64,000 nt of DNA from Prostheceraeus crozeri (taxonomy: Eukaryota > Platyhelminthes > Polycladida > Euryleptidae), in the NCBI GenBank assembly GCA_907163375.1, contig CAJQUW010000464.1, forward strand, positions 1 to 64,000, read 5' to 3'. Shown piece by piece: positions 10,269 to 20,647 of this stretch; positions within the stretch are counted from its first letter, which is position 1, and every line of letters starts with the position of its first letter. The notes beneath the pieces are model-generated. The model was not told the DNA's origin. It made no database searches and was given only the letters and a program-made list of their open reading frames with translations. A program made the position numbers and the translations under genes.

Positions 10269-10359
10269 TAAGAAAATCTAAATTAGCAATTTTTAATTTA
10301 ATTAAATTTTCGGAATTTGTAGAATTCATTTTAAAAGATAAAATAAAGGTTTTACCTTA

Positions 10360-10694
10360 TCATACTAGGACTTAGATATATTCCAGAACCATCTTTTGTT
10401 TCTTTAATTTCAATTAAATCATCAACATTGTGGAGAATATTTTTAAGAAATCGTTTTCCTTCATCAACTAATTTTAATTTACTAAGCTGCTATGCCACCT
10501 ATTATTAGTGGAATTAATGGGAGAATCCCGCCATTCTTTTCTTCTTGTAATTGAATATTCTCTATCATTGGTTTACTTATGTAATACTTTTTTTTGTTAA
10601 TCGTAATAGTTTTAGGTGTATTTTTGTCAACAATATTACGTAATTTTAATTCAACAGTTTTATTATTATTATTATTACTTTTCGCTTGCGACAT
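10360..10694 (-). pseudogene. Small Polinton virion-type protein (minor capsid candidate)
   Basis: The minus strand starts MSQAKSNNNNNKTVELKLRN at 10694 and contains VDKNTPKTITINKKKYYIS, then a short hydrophobic segment ILPLIPLIIGGIAA, as in small pX/pVI-like virion proteins of Polintons and adenoviruses. Downstream, DDLIEIKETKDGSGIYLSPS carries the G.GIYL.P signature I associate with these minor capsid proteins. It lies between the integrase and the major capsid gene. The two parts are not in one frame; the gene looks broken about once. Assignment rests on short motifs and position. Confidence 0.45.
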
Positions 10695-10870
10695 TTTTAA
10701 TAAAAAAATTTTAAGTTATCAAAAATTTTAATCTATTCTAGTTATGAATAAGTTTTAATCTAAGAATTTTTTTAATCTATTCTAGTTGTCAAAATTTTAA
10801 GTTATCAAAAAAAATTAATTAATCCTTGCCATCTTTCCATTAAGAATTTCAATAGAATATTTTACATCTT

Positions 10871-12189
10871 CTAGCAATAAACCAAAGCCATCAATGAAGT
10901 TGTGGAATCTTTCTTTTCAATATTAATTGTTACATCACAACCAGTCTTGATAATATCTTCAGATTGTGCACTTAAATAGAAACAGAAAACAGGATATAAA
11001 TGTCTCCAATCTCCAGGAGTTAATTGTGGTTCAACTGCAAATTCTATACAAAGATTTCGATAAGAATCATATCCTTCCATAAATTGATTATTGGTATCAT
11101 CGAATCTCAATGGATCAATTGGATATCGGGTTTGATTTAATGAAACTTGTAAACTTCGAATTGTATTAATATGAAAAAGATTGTTGTTCTTATCAAAACT
11201 TGGAGAATTATTTCTTTGAAATGTTAGTAATAAATATCTTGGAGTATTCGAAGTTCTAGTAAAATGCCAGTTAAATCTTTGTTCTGAAAAAGTTACTGAA
11301 CTAGCAGTACGCTTTAGAAAATTTACTGGAATTGGTTTGTTAGTATTTAATCTTTTTGCAATAGCTGTTTCAATCTCTAAACTAGGAGTAATATGCTTAA
11401 TCCACCAATCAAGTCTATCAATTTTTAAATATGCTTTTTTTCCAGTCTTACCAAAAAAGATTAATTCATTATTTGCTGTGCGATGAATTATTAATTTAAA
11501 TTTTAATTGATATGATATTTTATCATAACCTAAATATCCGAATAATGGAGACAATGACCAATTTACTGTCTGTTTACTTTTCTTGTTAAATTCACGTCTT
11601 TCTTTATATGCACTATTGTTTGTTTTATTTAAATGTTTTGCAATATTTTCTACATCTTTCGCAATTCCTGCTGCATCTGTTCCAGCGTGAGTTAAATCAT
11701 CAACAATTATACCATCATTAGTATCAGGAAACCAACCTTCGATTTCATACTTTTTATTATTTTCACCAATTGTTACAAATCTAAGCATTGTATCAATTAC
11801 ACCTGGAGAATCACTTATTGTTTCTATATTTTGAGTTGCAACATCTAAACGCATTTGTGTAAATAATTTTGGAAAAAATTATTCTCTAGTGCAATATTAT
11901 CGGTTTCTGGTAATGGTGTTGTAAAATTAGCATCACTATATAAAGAATATTCACAGTGTAAAAACGAATCGGATAAATATATATAACTTTGTTGATTATC
12001 AACTTCAAAAATTAAATCACCTCCAGTATTCACTCTACTAGAAGATCCGGGATTCATAGCAATTCTTATATAGTCATTCTTTTTTTGATTGTAACTAACA
12101 CCTGGTGGTTTATCTAATTCAAATTTATTTTCAATTTGCAAAGACATTTTTATAAAAAATAATTTGACTTTTTGTTTTTTCTCACACAC
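10871..12189 (-). pseudogene. Polinton major capsid protein (double jelly-roll), broken
   Basis: This is the hexon-like capsid protein that would build the icosahedral shell. N-terminal features: NTGGDLIFEVDNQQSYIYL, then DNIALENNFFQNYL. Further on: MRLDVATQNIETISDSPGVI, DTMLRFVTIGE, WSLSPLFGYLGYDKI, WWIKHITPSLEIETA, FHINTIRSLQVSLNQTRYPI and EFAVEPQLTPGDWRHLYPVF. The order LENNFF, DVA.Q.IE.I.DSPG and SPLFGYL matches Polinton major capsids. About 430 codons in total is in the family range. It looks broken about once. Confidence 0.85.
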
Positions 12190-12312
12190 AGAAAAAATTT
12201 TGCTAAAAATTTTACTAAAAAAATTTTACTAAAATAATTTTACTAAAAAAAATTTTACTAAAAAAATTTTACTAAAAAAAATTTTGCTAAAAAATTTTAC
12301 TAAAAAATATAT
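12190..12312. repeat. Short AT-rich tandem repeat
   Basis: Units of about 16-17 bp based on ATTTTACTAAAAAA (some with TTTTGCT) recur about seven times between two minus-strand capsid-region genes. Similar short AT-rich tandem units occur near 12840-12900, 15185-15265 and 22420-22520, all between genes. They may be leaderless spacers or transcription signals of this element. Confidence 0.7.
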
Positions 12313-12313
12313 T

Positions 12314-12814
12314 TTAGAATTTTGCTAGACCAGCTCCGCTGCTCACGCCATTACCTCTTATTTCTTCAATTGAACGTTTTATGGCTACGCCTGATTTCTT
12401 CTTATGTTTACTATCAGACGGAGCTCCGCTCCTCAAGGTTTCCCCCACAGCTATGTTAGCAATTTTGTTTTTTGTTTCCTCTGAAAGTTTTTTTAAATTT
12501 TTTAGTTCTTCAGAATCATTCCTAAGTTTACGAATAGCTTCTAGTTGTTTTAATTCGTTTTGAGACTTAACAGCATTTGATATTGCACTAGCTGTACTAC
12601 CTATAGCAGCTGCTCCTTTTGCAGCAGATGTAATCAAATCTTTATTATTTATAATTAAGTTAACGATACTTCCAATACCAGAAAAGATGCCAGCCCCTTC
12701 TTTTTGAATTGTTTCTACACTGTCATAATGGTAAACAGATTTCATAGATGGTTCATGAGCAATTTTTTGATTTGAAGGAAAATGTTTAAGATTGTGTTTA
12801 TAAATTATAGGCAT
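12314..12814 (-). CDS. Polinton minor virion protein candidate
   Basis: 166 aa, starting MPIIYKHNLKHFPSNQKIAH. A Gly/Ala-rich amphipathic region (GAGIFSGIGSIVNLI, then AAKGAAAIGSTASAISNAVK) is followed by a charged helical stretch (QLEAIRKLRNDSEELKN) and a basic tail. This layout resembles membrane-active or internal virion proteins such as adenovirus pVI and the Polinton PX-type proteins, and position next to the major capsid gene fits. GC-rich patches GGAGCTCCGCTCC and CCAGCTCCGCTGC interrupt an otherwise AT-rich gene near its 3' half. No enzymatic motif is seen. Confidence 0.5.
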   Translation of the reverse strand: MPIIYKHNLKHFPSNQKIAHEPSMKSVYHYDSVETIQKEGAGIFSGIGSIVNLIINNKDLITSAAKGAAAIGSTASAISNAVKSQNELKQLEAIRKLRNDSEELKNLKKLSEETKNKIANIAVGETLRSGAPSDSKHKKKSGVAIKRSIEEIRGNGVSSGAGLAKF

Positions 12815-12886
12815 TTTTTAGGATTAAATTTGACTTTACGGAAAAAATATTTACGTTAATATTTGCGCTAAGATTTACGTTTATGA

Positions 12887-13354
12887 TCAAGATTTACGTT
12901 TGTGAATGGACAACAACTTCGAGATAGCTTTATTAAATGTCTGTTGCACTTTATCTATTGCTTCAAGTAGCGTGTGATGTACTTTAATTTCTTTTCTATT
13001 AACTTGCATTTTCTGCTGATTAATCTTCAACGCCGTTTTAAGAGCATTTAACTTAATTTTAAGAACATCTAATCGTCTTTTAACAGCATCTAACTGTTCT
13101 TTATTTTCTTTAGAGTTTTCTTGTAAATTTTTCTTTAATTCATTTTCTAAATTGATCTTAAGTTTTTTCATTTTATCAACTTTTTCATTAAGTGAGTTTA
13201 ATTCATTTATTATTCTATTCATCTTTTTCATTTGTTGAGTAATTTTTGAACTTAATTCATCAACACTTTTTTGGAATGTAGTTTGTAACTGCTTTAAATT
13301 TTTTTTAATTCTTTCAGGTAGTTTTTCTATTTCATCTTCTAATTGTTCTTTCAA
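12887..13354 (-). CDS. Polinton coiled-coil protein, probably continuous with the fibre-like gene
   Basis: 155 aa that are almost entirely heptad-like: QLEDEIEKLPERIKKNLKQL, ELSSKITQQMKKMNR, NELNSLNEKVDKMKKL and LKALKTAL. There are no membrane segments or enzyme motifs. It follows the fibre-like gene at 13424-13774 on the same strand with the same composition, so it may be the shaft of one longer product; if so, the gene is broken about once. The tail of the protein (FNKAISKLLSIHKRKS) is basic. Confidence 0.45.
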   Translation of the reverse strand: MKEQLEDEIEKLPERIKKNLKQLQTTFQKSVDELSSKITQQMKKMNRIINELNSLNEKVDKMKKLKINLENELKKNLQENSKENKEQLDAVKRRLDVLKIKLNALKTALKINQQKMQVNRKEIKVHHTLLEAIDKVQQTFNKAISKLLSIHKRKS

Positions 13355-13423
13355 TAATTTTATCTGATGTTTATTTTTAATGACTGCAGATTTTAAATTT
13401 AAAGAAAGTAATATTAAAATTTT

Positions 13424-13774
13424 TCATTGTTCAGAATTTTTTTTAAAAAGTTTTGCTATATCTGCTTCTATCTCTCTATCCTTTTTATCAAGTTTTAATA
13501 ATTTTTCGTTTAATGATTTGTCATTAAGTTTTAGCAACTTCAATTCATTCATCAGTAGAATCAAAACATCGTTTATATATTTTTCTCTTAAGTCATTGAT
13601 TTGTGTATCAACATATTGTTTATTTGTTAACTCTGTATTTTGTTGCGGAAGAATAGAAAGATGCAATGGACCAGATAAAACGTCTCCAGTTTTCATGATA
13701 TAATTTTCTATCTCTATTTCTAATTCACGATTATTCGGGATATATGCACCTCCACCAACATTTGGTACCATCAT
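13424..13774 (-). CDS. Tail-fibre-like virion protein candidate
   Basis: 116 aa, starting MMVPNVGGGAYIPNNREL. The stretch MKTGDVLSGPLHL followed by NTELTNKQYVDTQINDL matches the pattern common in tailed-phage fibre and tip proteins, G(D/G)..SG.L.L....(D/N)..TKQYVD, in which a trimeric beta repeat leads into a coiled coil. Here it also runs into a coiled coil (ELKLLKLNDKSLNEKLLKLD). This would fit a host-attachment fibre on the capsid vertex. The identification is by motif only. Confidence 0.45.
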   Translation of the reverse strand: MMVPNVGGGAYIPNNRELEIEIENYIMKTGDVLSGPLHLSILPQQNTELTNKQYVDTQINDLREKYINDVLILLMNELKLLKLNDKSLNEKLLKLDKKDREIEADIAKLFKKNSEQ

Positions 13775-13946
13775 TTTTTTACAATAAAAAAATAAATTTT
13801 TTTCTAATAAAAATAAAAAATGGAAAAAGCAAATTTAAAAAAAATTATGTTCGCCCGCATCATCCTGTTCTTCTTATTCGACGAGACCAACGGGATTTGA
13901 AAATAAATGTTTTGATAATAATAATTCATGTATAGATGTTAATCTT

Positions 13947-15236
13947 TTGTTTCAATTACAAGCCGAAATATTTAGAGAACAGACTAAAGGTTTACCTTCT
14001 ATTGAAACTTATTATTGTATTTTTCAAGGTGATCCATTTATAAAATTTATGGAGATTGTAAGTAAATATAATGATGTTGCGTATGTAGAATTAAATAAAG
14101 AAAATATGGTAGTGATTGGTCATAATAATGTTTACGGATTCATTAGAGCAGTTTTACCTATTAGTAATACTGAGTGGATAGAAAATAAAATTATTAATTA
14201 TATCAATATTAAAGAATTAGTTAAAAAATTAAAATATTTTTCCAAAGAAAAAATAAGATTATTTGCTGATGAACAAAACCAATATAACATTCACATAGAG
14301 AGTAAAACACACAATGAAGAATTATTATGTCAAGTATATTATAGAGATACAATTTATAAACAAGAAACATTAGAAATGCCCCAAAGATATGATGATGATA
14401 CATGTATAGGATTATATTCAAATTTAAATATTAATTTATTAAAATCTTACATAAATGGTTTAGCTCAACAAGAGAAAATTTATATGTGGACTACACCTTA
14501 TACTATTAACAATGACCATAATCATAATCATAATAAACGAACCGAAGGTTCTAGGGCTTTGCCCGATCTTAAAGAATCTGCTAATAATAATTTTAAAGAA
14601 TCTTATAATAATAATGATGATGATAATATAGATGATGATAACATAGACGATGATTCTGAAACATCTGAAAAAGGTGTAAATGGTAACAAAGATTATAAAA
14701 ATATTAGTAATTATAAAAATTTAAGTGAAGAAAAATTTATATCTCAACATGATATTAATACTATATATAATCAGAATTTATCTAAATATCATTTTCTTAC
14801 AATTGAAAATAATAATGATGGTATAGTTGAAGATACTGTTAGACAACTATGTGTCGGGTCTACAAAATTTAAATTAGGATTTACATCTAATCAACTTAAA
14901 ATTGTATCATCTTTAATAAAAACGAAAAGTGATTCAGATTATGGTGGTGTTATTAAATTTTCCAGAAGAGATCAAAGACCAATATTTTTCTCTATTATAT
15001 TATTATCAGATAAAAAATATAATTTAGAATTAGATATTCCCATCAGGGAATGGTATCCTATCAAGGAATGGCATCCTATACCAAAAAGTGTAATTTATGA
15101 TGTTGAAGAATCAATTAATGATGATGATGAAGAATCAATTGATGATGATGATGAAGAATCAATAGTTAGTGAAAATAAATTTAAATTATCTTTTGATAAA
15201 ACGTTATATGATAAAACGTTATATGATAAAACTTAA
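13947..15236 (+). CDS. Polinton protein ahead of polymerase B, possibly sliding-clamp-like
   Basis: 429 aa and AT-rich. The N-terminal region alternates strands and helices in a way reminiscent of PCNA: FIKFMEIVSKYNDVAYVELN, then INIKELVKKLKYFSKEKIRL followed by FADEQNQYNIHIES, which mirrors the PCNA stretch where a helix is followed by a D-containing strand. Later, KFKLGFTSNQLKIVSSLI resembles the PCNA region before its C-terminal strands. A disordered asparagine- and aspartate-rich insert and an acidic tail (NDDDEESIDDDDEES) separate and follow these. A GC-rich double hairpin lies in frame at 14538-14565. The clamp idea is a hypothesis; the gene is otherwise unknown. Confidence 0.4.
   Translation: MFQLQAEIFREQTKGLPSIETYYCIFQGDPFIKFMEIVSKYNDVAYVELNKENMVVIGHNNVYGFIRAVLPISNTEWIENKIINYINIKELVKKLKYFSKEKIRLFADEQNQYNIHIESKTHNEELLCQVYYRDTIYKQETLEMPQRYDDDTCIGLYSNLNINLLKSYINGLAQQEKIYMWTTPYTINNDHNHNHNKRTEGSRALPDLKESANNNFKESYNNNDDDNIDDDNIDDDSETSEKGVNGNKDYKNISNYKNLSEEKFISQHDINTIYNQNLSKYHFLTIENNNDGIVEDTVRQLCVGSTKFKLGFTSNQLKIVSSLIKTKSDSDYGGVIKFSRRDQRPIFFSIILLSDKKYNLELDIPIREWYPIKEWHPIPKSVIYDVEESINDDDEESIDDDDEESIVSENKFKLSFDKTLYDKTLYDKT
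14538..14565 (+). repeat. GC-rich double hairpin inside the clamp-like gene
   Basis: GAACC-GAA-GGTTC is followed by TA and GGGC-TTT-GCCC, two back-to-back short hairpins. In frame it encodes RTEGSRALP. Closely related units lie at 15635, 17058, 18526 and 21488, always in the same order relative to the coding strand. Confidence 0.7.
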
Positions 15237-15265
15237 TGTGATAAAACTTAATGTGATAAAGAAAA
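15185..15265. repeat. Short tandem repeat at the end of the clamp-like gene
   Basis: Units of about 15-17 bp (GATAAAACGTTATAT, then GATAAAACTTAATGT) repeat about five times across the end of the reading frame and beyond, so the C-terminal FDKTLYDKTLYDKT is repeat-derived. Confidence 0.6.
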
Positions 15266-15634
15266 TAAAATAACTTAAGAACGTGAAATATATAATAATA
15301 TATAATAACTCTCAAGACCTTGTTATTAGAATGTTTATATCTAAAATTAAAACACAAATTTTTTCTTTAAAAAATAAAAAAATGGAAAATACCAAGTTTT
15401 ATTGTGTATTATGTAAAAAAAAAGTTGCAAACAAAAAGAAGTTATCAATCTCATTTAAATAGTAAATTGCATTTACAAAATGTAGATCGAGTTGATGAAG
15501 GAAATATATTAAAATTAAATAATTATAAAAACTATCTAGAAACATTGCCTACTGATATAAAAGTTAAAAAAATGTTTGATGATTATTCACATTCAGAATA
15601 TAAAAAAATTTTTAATAGTGAAGATGAACATGTA

Positions 15635-15662
15635 CGAACCGAAGGTTCTAGGGCTTCGCCCG
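15635..15662 (+). repeat. GC-rich double hairpin in the 5' part of polymerase B
   Basis: GAACC-GAA-GGTTC, TA, GGGC-TTC-GCCC; flanking GTAC on both sides extends the symmetry. In frame it encodes RTEGSRASP. It is nearly identical to the unit at 14538. Confidence 0.75.
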
Positions 15663-17057
15663 TACCAGATGGAAGATATTTATTTAGCGATACTGATGAA
15701 TTTAACGAAATAGATGAATTAAACGATAAGAAATTCATAATGTAAATGATATACAACCCATAATTGAACAAATGATACTTAAATTAGAAAATTGTATAAT
15801 TGAAGCCCAGTTACGTGAATCTGGTTGGAGATTTGTTAAAATACTATCTAAGAAAATAGTAATTGATAAATATAAAAATAATACTGGTGGTAGTTATGTT
15901 ATATAAAAAATGAAGATGATTATTGTTTTCTGTGGAGTATTATAGCACATTTACATCCTGCAGAATATAATAAAGAAAGACTAAGTCATTACAATAATGA
16001 AGAATACATAAATGAATTTGATCTTTCTGATGGCTTAGATGAATTTCCATATGATTATAATAGGTTAAAAAAGTTTCATAAAAAGAATAAAAATTTAATA
16101 GAAGTAAATGTTTTTGAATTAAATGTGAATTATGTTTCTATTGGTAAAATTACTCCACTTTACTCAGATTCAAAAAAATTTTATTTGAATAATAAAAATT
16201 TATGTCAATCAGAAATAGTGTATAATGATAGAGGAAATTACATGCATCATAATATTTTTTACCAAGGAAATATAATATGTACCGAAAAATTTCAAATTGT
16301 TAAAACATTATCATCAATAATGATTAATCATAATAATTATAAAGGACGTAATTATAATTATGATTTTGATACCGATTATTTATCTTTATCTTTAGAATAT
16401 CAACAAAAATTACAAAATTTACATGAAATTTTACAAAAATGTAAAACAGATTATGAACAACAAACAAAAATATTAGTACAAGAATATGGCCATAAATATC
16501 AAAATAAGATAGAAACGATTCAAGAATTAAATAAAGACAATAAAGAATTGAATAATGAAGAAAATGAAACCAATCAAAAAATAAATGAATGTTTAAAAAA
16601 ATGTCAACAACAATATAAAGAACAATATGATAAAGAATATATTTATCAGCTACAAATATTAAATCAAAATTTTCATCGAAATACATTTAATCTTACAAAA
16701 GAAATTGATGAAAAACATGAAATATATAAAGATAAATTTGAAAAATTAAAACTAACAAAGCAACCAGCACAAGCGAATATATTATATTATCAGGGTCATT
16801 TTATATTGTGTAAAGATGTTTCTACATTTACAGAAACTTCAGAAAATACAAATTTTCCTTGTCTTCAATGTATGACAAGTTTTAGAACTTTAGAAGAAAT
16901 GAATAGACATTTGGAGAATTGTCAACAAAATGAAGCAGTTGAAAATACTTTTCCTAAAGATGATTATTTATTATATAATAGACATTATTTGAAAAATAAA
17001 GTACCCTTTACTATTTATTGTGATTTCGAAGCATATAATGTTAACATGACACAAAAT

Positions 17058-17085
17058 CGAACCGAAGGTTCTAGGTATTCGCCCG
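17058..17085 (+). repeat. GC-rich hairpin unit in the exonuclease region of polymerase B
   Basis: CGAACCGAAGGTTCTAGG is identical to the other units; the second hairpin is altered (TATTCGCCCG). In frame it encodes RTEGSRYSP, just after exonuclease motif I. A further GC-rich patch, GCGAAGCGGCGGCTCTGCCG, lies at 17430-17449 in the endonuclease VII-like module. Confidence 0.65.
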
Positions 17086-18525
17086 ATTCTGATAATTGTA
17101 AATATAAAAAAAGTGCAGCTGAACAAAGTAAAGAAAAATATTTATTTGAACAAAAACCATTATGTTGGGGAATGTACATTCATTCAAATTATCCTGAATT
17201 ATTTAAATCAGAATATTATCAATACTATGGTGAAGATAGTTCAGAAATGTTTACAAAGAAAGTAGAAGAATTACAAGGACGATTTTCACAATTGCTTGAA
17301 ACAAATATACCAATGATGCCATTAACAGAAAAAGAAAAATTAACTTTTATTAATGAAACCAAATGTTTTTACTGTGGAAAAGAATTTGCAAAAAATTATA
17401 AAAATGGCAAAGGTAGATATCTTGATAAGCGAAGCGGCGGCTCTGCCGACAAAGTAAAAGATCATGATCATCTAGATGGATTATATAGAGGTGCAGCACA
17501 TAATTCTTGTAATCTTAATGCTAATAAATTTAAATATAACTTTGTTCCTCTATATTTCTATAATGGTTCTAAATATGATTTCCATTTAATAATGAAAGAT
17601 TTATTTCATCTGAAAAATTACAACAACAACAAATAAATGTACTATGTAAAACAGAAGAAGAATATTTTTCAATGCAATTAGGTTGTATTAGAATTTTAGA
17701 TGCATTTAGATTTTTTACTCCTTATTCATAGGATGTCATGGGAAAAACTTTGAAATCTAAACAATGTAAAATACTAAATAAATATAATTTAAAACCTTTA
17801 AAAGGCATATTTCCGTATGAATATCTAACCTGTGGTTCACAGTCGAAGACTGGTTTAACTGGAGATTTTAATTCTGTGAATAAAATTATGGAAGAACAGA
17901 AACTTCCTCCAATAAATAAATTTAAATCAACATTAAAACAATCACAATTATCTGAAGAAGACTATGAAGAAGCTGAAAAGAATTGGAGAGAGTTAAATTG
18001 TAGAACAATGTATGATTATACAATGAAATATCTTCAGATAGATGTATTAATCCTTGCTGATCTTTTTGAAAACTTTCGTGATATGTGTTTAGAATATTAC
18101 GGAATAGATCCATGTTATTGTTATTCTACACCAGGTTTAACATGGTTAGCAGGATTAAAACATACTGGTGTTAAACTTAAACATAATAAAGAGAATACAT
18201 ATGATAAATTATTATTTTTTGAATCTGGAATTAGAGGTGGAGTTTCATCAGTTTTAGGTAATCGTTATGTATAGTATTACAATAAAAAAGTAAATCCTGA
18301 TGATTATGGAATAATGAAACCTTTATCTCCAGAAGAAAGCGATCAGTTTATAAAATTGTTTAGTCAAAATATAGAAGGACTTATATCAAATGAAGATAGT
18401 CAAGCAGCAGTTGATGAAATCATGAGAGAAAACTATTTGTTATATTATGATTTTAATAGCTTATATTCTTCTTGCATGATACAAGAATTACCAACAGGTG
18501 AGATGGAATGGTGTAATATTCGTAC

Positions 18526-18556
18526 GACATCAGAGATGTCTACTAGGGCTTCGCCC
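18526..18556 (+). repeat. GC-rich double hairpin after polymerase motif A
   Basis: GACATC-AGA-GATGTC (18526-18540) is followed by TACTA and GGGC-TTC-GCCC (18546-18556). The first hairpin is a different sequence from the GAACC type, but the second is the same, which shows a modular structure. The same pair occurs on the minus strand at 21488-21518. Confidence 0.7.
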
Positions 18557-19790
18557 GTTCTAGATTATCAAAAATAATATGATGGAAATTATAATCATGG
18601 TTATATATATGAAGTTGATTTAGTATACCCTGATGAAATAAAAGATAAAACAAAATATTTTCCTTTCTGTCCCGAAAACAAAATTCCCAATATAGAAGAT
18701 TTTTCAGATTATCAAAAATCTATAATTCCTAAGAAATACAGACCAACAAAAAACTTATGTTAACACAAAGCAATAAAGGAAAGTATGTTGTTGAAGGAAG
18801 AATGTTAGATTGGTATTTAGATCATGGAATGATTCTCACAAAAATTCACCGGAAACTAGTGTATAGAAAATCTAGGTGGTTAAAAGATTATATAGAGTTC
18901 AATATTGAAAAACGTAAAATAGCTAAAGGAAATAAAGATGATTTTGGAAACGTGTTCTTCAAATTAATGAATATTGCATTTTATGGTAAGACTTTAGAAA
19001 ATGTGCGTAATGGACAAAATATTGAAATAGTTTATGATAGAGATAGGTTTCAAAATTTAACAAGGAAACCTACATATAAAAGAACTACTAGATTTAGTGA
19101 TAATCTATGTGCTGTACATTTACGTCGAATTAGCGTAAAACATGATAAGTTTAATTTTATTGGATTCACTATATTAGAATTAGCTAAACTATTTATGTAT
19201 AGATTTATATATGATTATTTAGCACCTGCTTATGGCAAAAACTATAAATTACACTTTACAGATACCGATTCTGTTTTCTTAGAATTAACAATACCGTATA
19301 ATTCTTCACTTGATGAAGAAATTAATAAAATAAAAGATATCATTCATCCTTCTGATTTATGTAAAGTAAAAGATGAATTAGAAGGAAATGAAGATTTCAT
19401 AACAGAAGCTATATTTTTAAAATCTAAATGTTATTGTTATAACACAACTAATAATATTAAAACACATAAAACATTAAAAGGAATTTCAAAGGCATCAGTG
19501 GCTAATCAAATAACATTTCAAGATTATAAAAATGTATTATTTAATAATGAAATAAAAACAGCATGTAATTATAGACTTAGATCAAAGAAACATAAAATGT
19601 ATTTAAAAGAAGAACATAAATTAGCATTAGATCCATTTGATGATAAAAGAAAAATTTTACCTGATGGAATAACTACTGAACCTTTTTAATTTTCTAATTT
19701 CTAAGATAGACCAATTTGATATATATAAAATTAAAAAAAATATTGTAACACTATATTTGTATATTTCTTATCACTCGGCAAACAAAGGTT

Positions 19791-20535
19791 CTATAACTCT
19801 ATCATGAATTTTTTATCAATATTAATTGTAATGAAGCCATAATCTTTTGACCAAGCATTGTTACACGATTGTTTAAATTCATCTTTATTTCTTACACATA
19901 AATCTCTTAACAAAACACTTAAGTTTCTTGCATTTATTTCAAATAGTATAAATATATTTGCATTCTTTCTAATAACACTTCCGTCTAATGAATACATACT
20001 TTGTGTTAAATAAAAAACACTACAGTTATTATGTCTACCTCTTGTGAAATAATTTCTCTGAACTGACTGATTTCTATCATTAACACAATCATCAAAAATT
20101 ACACAATGTTTCATTGTTTTATCTAGTTTACTAGGATCTTGCATATTACCACTATCATCTATTAATTGTATCTTTATATGCTTATTTTTATTGGATTCAA
20201 CTAACTGATTATTTTTTGCTGCTTCTTCACACCACGAACTTATTTCTTCTTCATCTTCAGATTTTTCATACTCTTTGAATAATGCAGCAATTGGTTTTTT
20301 TAAGATTATTTTCAAATCCATATTTTAAAAATTGATAGACGGGTTGTTCTGCCGTTGTTGTATAAATTATAAGATTGTTATAATCCAAAAAATTTGGAGT
20401 CGTTAAAATTTTAAATAATGGATACGTTTTTCCACAACCTGATCTTCCACAAATAACTGACAAAACTTTATTAGATAAATTTTGATGATGATTAAATTTG
20501 AGTTTTTTTTTATTTAATGGTAGTACTTCACTCAT
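19791..20535 (-). pseudogene. ATP: Polinton packaging ATPase (FtsK/HerA type), broken
   Basis: This is the DNA-packaging motor that pumps element DNA into capsids. The Walker A motif is VICGRSGCGKTYPLFKIL near the N-terminus, and Walker B is KHCVIFDDCVNDRN followed by QRNYFTRGRHNNCSVFYLTQ, whose threonine/glutamine sensor is typical of the family. The C-terminal part has IRKNANIFILFEINARNLSV. Total length of about 245 codons fits Polinton ATPases. The strand is shared with the capsid genes. It looks broken about once. Confidence 0.85.
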
Positions 20536-20593
20536 TTTTTAATAAAAAAATTTATTTTTATTTCAAAAGAAGAAGAAGAAAATTAAACTTCTC

Positions 20594-20647
20594 TAGCTTC
20601 GCGTGGGAGTTTATACCTCTCGAACGGGAGTTTATACCTCCCGAACC
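20594..20647 (-). repeat. Duplicated 21-bp hairpin unit at the end of the penton-like gene
   Basis: Two tandem units of GGGAGTTTATACCTC(C/T)CGAAC occur; the second forms a GGGAG/CTCCC stem with a seven-base loop (20626-20642). It is another GC-rich insert in AT-rich surroundings and spans the very end of the penton-like gene. Confidence 0.6.

Larger units (their letters stand above)
8630..10270 (-). mobile_element. piggyBac transposon inserted in the Polinton integrase gene, 5'-truncated
   Basis: The left edge is TTAACCCTTTCAGTCCGGC at 8630, a TTAA target followed by a piggyBac-type CCCTTT tip. The minus-strand transposase enters from the right, starting within its catalytic domain at about 10268, where Polinton coding sequence resumes. 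The opposite tip and second TTAA were not found at the junction, so the end is truncated and its limit approximate. Subterminal sequence includes a 20-bp perfect palindrome. This is a different element from the insert at 3911-4904, whose tips read CCTTCCCCC. Confidence 0.8.
7410..10329 (-). pseudogene. INT: Polinton integrase with N-terminal phospholipase A2-like part, split by a piggyBac
   Basis: Polinton integrase is a DDE enzyme related to retroviral and Ginger integrases; it inserts the element with a 6-bp duplication. In one frame below 8630 lie a parvovirus-type PLA2 signature (LPGHSYTGPGTRLD, then VDAAAYRHDLAYR with the HD pair), a linker, and the integrase core: ADLIHMPNERDYKYELTVID, KLFVDKGSEFYN and VVIERFNRTLKNK, supplying D, D and E. 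The C-terminal domain has KFKIGDRVRIFKYK and GRFYQNELQ, typical of Polinton integrases. The N-terminus begins at 10329 and a piggyBac transposon (8630 to about 10270) separates it from the rest. The integrase part reads whole. Confidence 0.85.
15382..19689 (+). pseudogene. POLB: Polinton protein-primed DNA polymerase B, broken
   Basis: Parts in order: a zinc finger (FYCVLCKK near 15400, then SHLNSKLHL); a helical lysine- and glutamine-rich region (about 16400-16760); a C2H2 finger (FPCLQCMTSFRTLEEMNRHL); exonuclease motif I (YCDFEAYN, about 17020); an endonuclease VII-like CFYCGKEF...KVKDHDH module; exonuclease II (YNGSKYDFHLIM); exonuclease III (YLQIDVLILADLF); polymerase motif A (YYDFNSLYSSCM, about 18450); motif B (KLMNIAFYGKTLENVRN, about 18965); motif C (FTDTDSVFLEL, about 19260). 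All core motifs are recognisable, but the gene is a fossil with about five breaks. Three GC-rich double hairpins lie within it. Confidence 0.88.
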
